A stretch of 64,000 nt of DNA, taken from assembly GCA_963662175.1 (NCBI GenBank), contig OY759217.1:54288108-54352107 (forward strand), written 5' to 3'. The notes under the pieces were generated by a model. That model was not told where the DNA came from and did no database searches. It saw only the letters and a list, made by a program, of their open reading frames with translations. The translations under genes were made by a program, and so were the position numbers. This DNA is from Aradus depressus. Its lineage: Eukaryota > Arthropoda > Insecta > Hemiptera > Aradidae. Positions 24,201 through 36,200 of the stretch are shown piece by piece (position 1 is the stretch's first letter; every line of letters starts with the position of its first letter).

Positions 24201-27200
24201 TATAGCTGGTGAAGTAAAGAGAGCTGTAACTAAAGATTACATCTGTTTTAGAATAGTCCTGACAACAAACACGAACATCACATTTTGTTCTCTGACAACA
24301 TCCAACTTTCCCTGTTCAAAATGCTTCAAACTCCAAACAACTTGACATAGTGCTAATTTATTTCATAATATTATTTACAACTTTTATCTCTGCAAAATCT
24401 TAATTTGGCCTAACATTAATCGAAAATTCTAGGGTTATCGAGGTTCATTACTGATAAGAAATGCACCACTTTTCTACCGGCAACATTAAGATATATTTTA
24501 TATCCTACCAGTTTTCTTTTGTTTTTCAATCATTTGAGACCTCGCTGGTGAAGAGTGCAGGCGTTGAAAGGTGGGGGGAGGGGAGGGGTCAAATCCTGAT
24601 GATCGGGCTTTAACTACGAGGTCATATCGCCTACTACCAGAGCGGTCTTTCGTCACTCTGGTTGACATGAGCCCGTCTCTACTATGGGAGTCTTAAATTT
24701 TGCCTACCCTAAATTTTTATTCACCTAGGGTAGAGGGGTCTTTAACGAGTACCTGACATCGTACAGCCTCGGGACCATCGCATAACGTCCCATCCAAAGG
24801 ACGGCGTGCTTAAGTTTATTTTACCTCCCAGATAAAATAAACTAAGGGCCTCGGTCGGGCTACGAACCCACGTTCTTGAGCTCAGAAGGCAAGCACGCTT
24901 ACCACTGAGCTACCGGCGCCCTCTATTTTTATTTTATTATTCTTTTGTATATTCTTTTTACTTTTTTTTTTAGATTTTTTAATTCAAACAAAAAATTATA
25001 TTATTCCTTTTATAAGTTCTACTAACCTAAATACAGTATATTTCTATTGGTTTTGAAGAATGGGCGTATAACCTACTGTTTTTATAACTCATGCTTCAAT
25101 GCCTGTTCCATTGCAGCTGCAGTGAGGTGAAGGAGATCCTGATGAAGATCCCCATCCTGGGTGTACTAAGACAGAAGTTTGGAGAAGAGGAGGGGAGCGA
25201 TGTAAGAACAGCCATCATGCTGAGGGAGGAGCTGTCTGGGAGCCAGGAGCAGGCCGTGCCTACAGAGGGCTCCACCTGTATGTCCCTCCTGCAGTGGGTC
25301 GAGGAGAAGGACGGCGAACACACCTTCGACAGCTTGGTCACCCTCTGTCAGACCGGACTGGAGCAGGTCTGTATAAGGCTAATCACCTCACCATTCTAAG
25401 TATAGAATATAATGGTGAAAATGATTCATGAGGACTATGTTCTTGTAATCTCCCGAGAATGTTGAGTACAAAGTACAATGAGAAAACAAGGGTTAGTCTC
25501 ATCAGGAAAAAAAAATGTTATATATAGGGATTGTTCAATAAAACAGATGAAAAGCGCACATAAGTGTTTATAAAACCATTTTTGTACCATTTTATATGCA
25601 TAATTAATTGTTTAAACAAAGTAGAAATTAATTTAGATTAGATGTCTGAAGTTGAGGAAAGATATGCCACATTCGGGCATTTTCAAAACTTAAAAAGTGA
25701 AGATGACAATGTTAATTATATTGATGTCCGAATACATTTCTGCCATCTGAGTTGATGCAGTGCAGTGGATAGCTAATAAAATAAATAAAAACAAACAACT
25801 TGCTTTACTTTTATATCGTCCAATTCAACAGACATTATTATACACATAAAGTGTAACGGTTTCGGTTTACGTCATTGTCAGCACTACTTTTGCTGCGGAT
25901 GGCGCAAGCCTAAACAGGTAGACCATAATAGTATGTACTATTTTTGTGGAATTACTCAATATAACAATTATATAATTAATAAATTATATTAGATATTTTT
26001 ATTTATTTAATTATAATTACATCATGAGAAAAAAGAAGCACGTTTTGAAAAGGGCAGAATGTGGTGAAACGTTAACAAAATCAAAATATATTTTGGGGGA
26101 CTTTAAGTTGAAGCAGCTGTTTGTGTTATCTAACTTCGATTATCAATTTAGATTAGAATTTAGACATATTTGACATCACCTGCCTGCACCACTAAATGTC
26201 TATTTATTTTCTTAGTCTAACTCCTTTTATTACCTCTTTGGTGGTTCAAAATTATTTTTTACATGAGTCATGATATGTTTTCAAGTAGAAGAGCCAAATA
26301 ATGATGTCACAACCAGATTAACATTCAATATAAAAAGGTCAGCAGACTAGTTGTATGTAGTTCTAAAAAAACGGTGGGTACCTGTACAAATAATAAATAA
26401 CTGATCCCCTTTCTCAAAACAAAAAAAGAAAAAGCATTTTCGAACTCTTCTCTCCTCGGCATAGAATAAATAAACTTATATTAGTAATTTATAAGTATCT
26501 GGTAGGTATCTCATTGTTCAGTTGATAATTTCGCAGGGTTTCTGTTTGAATCGGACTTTTAAGGATGCTAAAGACCCTATTAACTAGAAGATCACAGAAT
26601 TCCCCTCCCGTACCGCATCTACATGATATTCTACAGTGGATATGCATTCGAATTTTAAAATGGCAAAGAAATGAGAGATATCTCTGAAATGCGTAAATGT
26701 GAATAGTTCTAATGCTCTATATCTGCGAAGATTCAAATAATGAAGTTTAGCGCCACATAAGAAAAAAAAACAGGGTTCCTTCTTCCGATTTGAAATAATC
26801 CAAACATTTAGACATTTCTGTACTTTTTGAATCACCCAATTATTACAATACATTTGTCCCATGGTCATGGTAAGATTGCAATAATGGTGTTTATTTTTTT
26901 TGTAGATGAATGAAAAAACTTACGAACAACTAAAAGCAGAAGTGAAGTCCACATTAGACCTGGACATAAAAGTGTTCAAAGAGATCAAAGGACTGGAGGG
27001 TTGGCTAGGCCGACTGGAGGAACTGCGGCACGACGCCAAGAAGCTGGTCAACGAACAGACGGAGCTGGCACAGGTACCCACCCATACTATAGTTTGACAA
27101 CTTGCATGATAAGGCGCCTGCGCAACTCTGCATTTTCCTCCTCCACCTCTCCTCTCTGATCATCTGTTACCTCCACGAGCCGTTAGCACAAGGAATAACT

Positions 27201-30200
27201 AGCATGAGGCGCACTTACCGGCTATAAATGGAACCTGTCAGTAAGTTCCTAAATTCACGCTTGATATTTCTGTAAAAAAACGTTTAGTCATCGCTGTTAT
27301 AACCATCTTTTAAACAAAGTAGAAGTTAACGTTATTTTAGATGCATACGTATGTTGGCAGTTATAATAATTGTTAATCACATTTGTTTCTTTATCTAACC
27401 ATTGTTACTCTGTTTTCGAACTCTTTGGTGGTGCAAAGTTATTTTTTACTTTCGACATGGTATGTGTTCAAGTAAGAAAGCCAAATATCGAAATCACACA
27501 ACAAAATATAACCGTCATATAAATATTTCGGCAGGCTAATGTAGAACTATGAACTTGCAAACAAAGTACAAGAGGGCTAATTTCTTGGTAGAATGAATAA
27601 ACAGAGATTAGTCAGAAATCAGGGTTTTCATGAACCTGAGGCAGCGTTGCGTTAACCTGAAGGAAAAAAAATTACATTTTTGAACTCTTCTCACCTTCGG
27701 TAACTTGTAGTATCTAGGTATCTTATTGTTCAGTTGATTATTTCACATGGCTTCTGTTTGAATAGGAGAAGGATGCTAAAGACACTATGATTGGTATGTA
27801 GTTCTAAATAAAAGCTAATTCTTGAGCACGTCCCGAGCCTGTGTGATGTAGGTAAAATTTAGGACATTGTCCACCAGAGCTAATCGTTAGTTGCATTGTT
27901 CATTCAATTAAAATATCAATTAATAAATTCTGAACTGACCTCTATTCTGAAAGTCATTGTTCTTTGTCGTGTAGTTTAGTTGTTTACATAGAACATGAAT
28001 TTGTTGTGTTGACAGGCGTTTGCCCAGAACCAAGACCGAGCGAGGAACCTGGGAGATACGAGCATCCTCCCAGACCTGTGTGCCTCCCACAAGAAGCAGC
28101 TGGTCGTCATGTTGCAGAACCACCAGAAGTTGAAGGAGATCAGAAACAAGTGCTACAAGTCCAAGCAGGATCTTATTCACAACATACACCATCGGCTTGA
28201 GTAAGTACCTATTATAGTCCTAGGCGTCAAACTACAAGGCTGTCCTGAAGAAGAGCGCCTTGCAGTCGCTTTGTTGTGCGTCTCAGAAACACTGGTTACT
28301 ATCTTCCAACAGTAGTCATGATCCATTGTTTCGATGGTTATTAATTACTATTTTACGTAATTTGTATTTGCATTTTTCTATTAAACTCTATTTAAATTAT
28401 TAATAATAAAAAAAACATGGTATGAATATGAAAGTTCCGAAGCAATGAGTGTCCTTACTATTGTACATATATGTAAATAGTCCTTTATTTGGGGGGGGGG
28501 GGGGGGGGGGGGGAGGGCTTGTTTTTATACCAAATTTACTTTCGATCCACTAAAGATGAATAACGCACACACCTTAAAAAACATAATTCAATAATATTTG
28601 ATATTTTGTTAATTGAATGGCTAATTGTAATGATTAAGAACAAATCAGATTGGTGCTTCTCGAGGAACTTGAAGAAGTTTTGTAATGAAGGTAAGCTAAC
28701 TTTGAATTTCCAAAAATAAAATTAAGTTCCTAAGATAATATGAATATTATAAAACTTTTTCTTTTAGGAACTTAATTTAGTTTTGAAAAATACCTCGATT
28801 AATATTTAAATATTAAAGAACCAAGTGTATTTTTTTAGGTGTTGAGATAAACTGTTAGGGGTCATGGTGGCCGTGCGGGTTAGAGCGAGGGGCTTTGGTC
28901 GCATGGTGTCTTACCATGGTTGCGGGTTCGGATCCCTTCCGGGAGGGAGTTTTATTTCGTAGATATCTCCCTCCAGGTGCCGGGTGTGTGTAAATAACCA
29001 AATAACACCGTTATAGTTAAAAAAAAAATCACGTTTACCTCCATTTCGTTGCCTTAACAAACCGCACATAAAGAATTTCCCTTTTTTTCAAAACTTTTTC
29101 TTTATTTATCTATAAATACATTCAGTCGTTTAAACAAAACAAGAAAAATCTTAAAATTTACAATGTATTGAATTACAAACTGAACTTGGTATTTACCTAG
29201 ACCTTAAATATTAGGTAGCTCAATATCGGGAAGTTACTGCAAAGTTACCCATCGAAACGGTATTGCAATTATATAGAAATATGAGGAGCTATTTCAGTTT
29301 AGAGAATATATTGTTGATTTGAGCTCTTAAGTTCTGTTCTTGAAGGGAATTCTACATTTCTGGGGCTGAATATTTTCAACGTTTAGATGTTTTCCTATCA
29401 TGATGAGCATCAACCGTTCATTATAATGAAATAATTCCGACAAATAAATAAATGCTGGTTATCGATAGAGAGGGTCGGCTGATTCAAATCTATATTTTTT
29501 TTAATATATATTATTTTGATCGTATTCTTTGCATTCTTCTGAGAGGCTCCAGGACGTTCTGGAGGGTGCTTCCCATACCACAACGCAATACTGTATGGGA
29601 CTAATCTAATGGATTGTAAATCTTTTAAAAGTATTTAAGGATTTATATTTTTTAAACTTAAACAAATATATAGAATAACTGATGTTTTAACTAAATTATT
29701 TACATGTTCCTGTCACAACATCAATTATTACTTGCAAGTATGATGTATGTTTCACCCGCTTTAAACGGGGGATGGTGGGAGGTTAACTTTTTTTTTTGTT
29801 TACTAATATTTTAGTTGATGGTAGATGGCTCCTTTTGATGTGTTGCGCCGTGTTGTGTTGTGCAGGTACATCACCTATTTCGAACGGAAGATCAGTGAGA
29901 CTGAGAGAGAGCAGCTACTCTTCCACGAAGGACTCAAGCGGCTCCGGAGCATGCTATCGGTGCTTCAGCAGATCCACCGAGCTCCCAACCTCTACCTGCA
30001 GGCTGTCCTCGAGGTCCTCCGCCGAAGGACCTTCTCTCAAGCCTTCCTCATGGTATCAGCGCTTTTTTTTAAATTTATTTATTTTACTTCTCAAGCTACC
30101 GTAGTATAGATGAAGCTTTCTAATCGGCCCAAAACGTTGAATTTTGATATGTAATTTTTAATGAGATTTCATGATGGGGGGGAGGGGGGGGGGGGGGCTT

Positions 30201-33200
30201 TACACAAAACCTCAACTGCCGATGTAATGCATTTATCGACACGGAATTTTATATGTAAATCCAAAGCCTCATAATGCTTCCATTTCAGGGGAATTGGCCA
30301 AGGCAAAGGGTGAGGGGCTCAACGCAGAATCACAAATAAATGGTGACGTAATGCCTACATCGACTACTATGCACCCTGTCGATCGGTTGGGACGTTAAGC
30401 GATGGTGCAGAGCTTGTAGATGTCAAGTGCTCGTTTGAGACCTCTATCATACGTAATTAAACCTGAGTAGGCAAAATCTAGGATACCCTTTATAGAGTCG
30501 TGCTCGCGACCACCAGTGCGACGAATAATCATCTGGTAATAGACGATACGATCTCGTAGTTGAAGCCCGGGCATGAGTCTAAAGAACATGCAAACAAACA
30601 GCGTAATTTCCGACGGAAATCTATAAATTGATAATTCTCATCTGATAATCTTGACAACAAATTTTTGGTTGCTCTGTGTGAAAATAAGTTTTTATCTATA
30701 TATTACCTTATTAAGCATTATGTAAAAACTATTCATTAATGGAAACATCTGAAACTTCATTTTATTACGGTTTATACAGTTCATGTATGCAACCACTGAA
30801 GTCAGTTTTGAGAAACTAGAACGAGTCCAAGTCTATACGGTAGGGAGGAACCTAGGATGAGCGCACTCTTTTTTGACCCTAAATCTAGTATGTATATTGG
30901 TAATTTTGTATATTTATCATTACCGATGTATAATATAGTGGGATCTGTTTCAGTGGGCGAACGACATTTCATGCCAGCTGTGTGCCATCCATTCGGAGGA
31001 GGTTTCCAAGAGGAAGCGGTTCCAGGCAGAGTTTGAGGGCCACTTCCTGGCCTCTCTGTTCCCCGGCTTGGAGGACAGTCCTCCGTCCTTCGCCACAGAG
31101 CCCCCGATCAACTTCGACATGCACCTCCCCAAGGTAGCTATAATATCTGTCTGTCACTTGTATATCCTGGCCTCTCTGTTCCCCGGCTTGGAAGACAGTC
31201 CTCCGTCCTTCGCCACAGAGCCTCCGACCAACTTCGACATGCACCTCCCCAAGGTAGCTGTCAATATCTGTCTGTCACTTGTATATCACCTATTAATAGT
31301 CTGTTACTTGCCGGAAGTGCTCTACCTAGGGACTGTGTTGACCTGAAGGTGCTGCTGCTCTGGGTATATGCAACCAGCTTGAGGCAGGATGACCGAAACA
31401 GGAGCTACTGCCTGCCTTGTTGCTTGTGCCTGCTTCCGATTGCTTTTAAGGATTTTTTTTTTTTCAAATCACAAAAATCGTTGTAAAAAGAAAATCAAGT
31501 TCATTAACCAGGAAATAAAGAAAATCCGTAATTTCGTTCTAAATACTTGTATTCGTATTGTATAGTACAGTATATTATATAGTGTTTTGTATTGTATTCG
31601 TATTGTATAGTACATTATATTATATAGTGTTTTATTTTTTAATATGAGCTATGAAAGGTTGGTCCATTGGAAGCCGAGATATGCCGTTCAGTACAGTAGC
31701 TTGTTAGCTCCAAACGAACAGCTGAGTAGTGCATTATTCCCGTCTTCGTATCTAATCGATATGACTTGCCTTAAGAAAACAAAGTTGTTACCTATTATGG
31801 GAATTCGCTAACTTTTTCGCAACTTCTGCAATGACTTTTTCCCATAGGCCACATCGGCTGAAATTTAGTGAATGGATGTAGACTTTCTGGAGGTAAAAAA
31901 TGCAGGTAGTCCAAAGCTTCATCGTCTTGATCTGATAACCTGTGATGGCCTCTCTCTTACCTAGTATCTGCCATCTATTTCAACTCTGGTTATTTGCAAC
32001 TTTTTAAACTGAATATTGACTTGTTTTGCAACACCGAGGGAAAGAAATGAGAGCATAGCGGCGAGGTTGGTAACGTTGTCTATTGTTGTAGCGAAGATCT
32101 GCTTGCCAACAGGACTAAATATATGTCAGTTGTCAAGGGAGGGGAGGTTGGCACGGTCGTTCATTTCAATAGGTCTTGATTTTCCAGGAAAAACAAATTA
32201 TGTAAACAAATTTCAATTAAAGAACATTTCAACATTTATTTCTCCTTTTCTAATTCATGGATCTCAGAATTATGCCATGTTTGAGGTATTTTAACCTACA
32301 TTAAGAAAACAACGGAATGAAATGGACCAACAACAATAGAAAATTATAGACATTTTTTCAGAGAAACTGGAAAAATTATTCAAAATAAATTTCCGATTTT
32401 CCCCTCATACCATATATTTTTCGTCAGTTTCAATTTGATTGTTTTCCTAATCTACAATAAAAACTTATGAATTTTAGAAGAGAGAAAATAAATGTTTAAA
32501 TTTCCTGTTTTAATTTTAATTTTTTTTTTTCTGTCAAAATCAAGGTCTGTTCAAGAATGCTCGGATAAGTGTCGAATTTTCTGACCCAAAATCACCAAAA
32601 AAAAGTTATGTTGAAATTTATGAACCCTACACCAGTGCCCCTTCCCTCTCCCCCTAGTGAGTTTTTTTTAATGCAATCAGTAATGGAATAGTTGTTACCA
32701 AGTTAGATGTCTGAAGTGTTAGTCATCTAGCTAATGTCTGTTCCTATATCACACTTGGATGTACAGAGGGTGCACTGTTGAGTGTTGCAGCGCACCTTTA
32801 AGCTGGCCCATACAGTACTCTCCTCCTCAAGTTACAATAATCAATCCGAATGGAATCCAAAAAAATACAAGTACCATATCATCTATTGTATGGCCGAATA
32901 CATTTCTGCGGTCTTGTTCAACATTTATATTATCTAATTCCACAGTGTAGTTCCAAGTGTAGCGCCATCGTCAGCACAGAGTTCGGAAAAATCTAATTGT
33001 GATAATATATGCCTTGCTCTGCTCTACTCCTTGAGCACATCGTCCTTCGGATGGGACATTAAGCGATGATCCCGAGCCTATACGATGTCAGATACTCGTT
33101 AAAGACCCCTACCCTTGGTGCATAAACTTGAGTGGGCAATATTTAGGATTCCCACAGCTCATGTCCACCAGAGCGACGAAAGAGCGATCCGGTAATAGGC

Positions 33201-36200
33201 GATATGACCTCGTAGTTGAAGCCCGGGCATGAGTCACAATAATTAACTATATGTGTTTGAATATAAAGTTAAAAAAATAATAGGAATATGAAATAAAATG
33301 TTGATAATGCGTGGTAAAAAGAAGACATTAGAATAAACTGAAGAAATAGTATCATAATATGTATAATAAATAAATTAAATAATATCGTAAGAGAGAAAAA
33401 CTTGTTTGCTACCACATTTCCTGTAGAAATTTGATCTCTTTTGTTTATTTAAATTTTGATTTCTACAGTAGTTTGCCGAAAATTGCCCTAAAAAAAATAT
33501 TATCAATAATTTAAGACGTGCAATTTTTAAGAAAGTACACGTATACAACGAAAAAAATTCAATTAAACAAACTTTACACTTGGATTCACGAAGAGATACC
33601 AATTTTTAAATAATTTTAAATAATATTAATTTCTAATCCAAAGGTTTTTTAAATGATACTACTGGGACAACAGGGAAGATGAATAGAATATAATTTGAAG
33701 AGGACAAATAATTGGGTTATTATCTATATTTACATATTTAAATTTAAAAAAAACTTATTTGAACAAACAAAACAAAAATTTACAATGGCACAAAAACATT
33801 AAATTAATACTTAAAAAACTATTTCTTTTTTTATTTGGGCATATTGAAAAATATATATTATTAATTGTACCTTCTCGACGCCTCTACCACAAAAACCAGA
33901 CCCCGTCAACTCTTCACTTTAATTCCACCCCAGTCAACTTTCATCTAATTGTTCAACTTCATTTTTATTTAAAAAAACATATCAAAACACATTGCACCGT
34001 TTAAGAGCTAGCTCACGACTCCATTACATTTAACACTATTTCACAGCTGTTTTTTTATATGTTTTCTTGTTTTGTTTCTCAAACACCTTGATATATATCT
34101 AATATATATATGATATTAGATTATAATAAAAAAAAATTACCTCTTTTCATTAAAATATTCATTAAAAAAATGTTCCGTAGTGTACATCACATTTGCCTTT
34201 TCCTTCTTTTTTAAAAAAAAATGTTTGTTCACAAAATTTTTTTTTTTTATAAGTTCTTTCAGATTTAATTTCTTCCTATACACAGGTTGATTAGTTTCTT
34301 CCTCGAATCCACATGATAAGCTTCCTCCTTCAATACACAGATGGATTAACGTCTTCCTCCAATACACAGGTAGATTAGCTTCCTCCTTCAATACACAGAT
34401 GGATTAACGTCTTCCTCCAATACACAGGTAGATTAGCTTCCTCCTCAAACGCACATGTTGGCTGGCTCCTTGGTGTCTTCAACTCATTGCTCAACGATGT
34501 ATCGAAGTCTCTCTCTCACTTACACTCACTGATTTATTTTTATTTTTTATATGCCCAATTCGACGCTCTTTTTATACATATATGCCCATTTTTTATATTT
34601 TTATAACTATTTACAATTATTAAACTTATATATATACGTACCTAATTTCTAATAAACAAAAACAAATATTAATCTAAAAATTTACAATTGATCCTTAACC
34701 TAAAGAAAATGTTAACTTAAATTTATAAAAATTTGAACTAATTGAACATAAAAAAAAATATAATACTAAATTTTTACATATTTACAGGATCAGTCATAGT
34801 CATGAAATTAAGTTTGGAAATAATCATGTTGGATGCAGATTTAAGAAATTGCCAATTAATTTTACTTTCCGCCTTTACCATCAATATAACATTTGTATGT
34901 ATTCAAAATAATTATATAAAAAGATTGTATATAAAAAAATTTACTTGAAATAAAAATTAAATAAATCCTTTTTTATTTACTTCATCACACTTCCAAAATA
35001 TTACTTAACAATCAAAATTAGGCCTCACGCCGGGTAATAAGGAATACAAATTTAATTTATTTAATATATATAGTACTTGTCTTTTGAGGTATTAAATTCT
35101 TTGAGACGTCCTTCATACTTCCTAACTAAAAAAAAAATGTATCTCACATATATTTCAATTCAATTTACTTCCCTAACTAATTACACCCTAAGAATACTTT
35201 CGTCGATGTAGCAAAAATACGATTCCTCCTATCTCAGGTAGGCAACCAACACTACAATATAAATCTCCATTATATCGCTAGTTCTTTCTAGTCGACATAC
35301 AAAATTCATCTTCCACGCAAAAAAATATATATCTCCAATATATCGCTAGTTCTTTCTAGTCGACACACAAAAAAATCATCTCCCACAGATCAAAAAAAAA
35401 TATATATCTAATTAATCACTAGCTCTTACTAGAATTAAAAATAATATCTCCCAAAACAAATCTATATAATCCCGACGTCTAAAAGAATGTCATCAGCAAT
35501 TAATTCAAAACTTCTCTAATTAATATTACCCTTTGTTTGTTCCTATTCCTAAAGTTATATAATTTGCTCCTACAACTCTTCCCATCTACTCTCTCTATTA
35601 AACAAATTTACGTAGAAAAACATGTTACTCAGAATAATAAATGAAATTGTCTAAATAATAGAATTTATAATAACAAAAATTTACTAACCTATGCATACAT
35701 ACAATTTATATAATATATTATCCTTTCAAGGCTTCTATACATTTTCGTTCGTCTTTCTAATTTATAATATTATTATGATTTAGTCACGTCCGGTATCCTA
35801 GCTGAACAGTTCCGAAACAGAAAATCTGTCCCCTTGACTCGGCCTCAGGAAGTTCGTCATGTCTCCAAAGAGATCTAGGCATCTCTCAGCCTGCTGATGT
35901 TATCTTTCTAAAATTTGTAATAAAAAATATAATACAAAAATCTATCTTCTTCCATATTATGTTCGTTCAAAATCAGTCAGTTATATGTATATGTTTTAAT
36001 TTTCAATAATCATTATTAATAAGTAACTTCTAAATAAAAAAACTTTCACATATTAAATTTGGGTGACTAATCCTTAAATATAATTCTCAGATAATTTTAT
36101 ACTGATCCTAACATATAATCTAATCCTAAAAAAAATATAATTCCTAATTACTTTAAACACAGAACTATACCAAAATTCATCCATACTCTTCATATACCAA

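Noticed and set aside
32016..32294. 92-codon frame in RB1CC1 intron 9
   Set aside because: No family resemblance, no splice boundaries in phase with exons 9 and 10, AT-rich composition.
33759..34004. 81-residue frame present twice (also 38240-38485)
   Set aside because: It is inside the two LTR copies. Duplication reflects the LTRs, not conservation of a protein.
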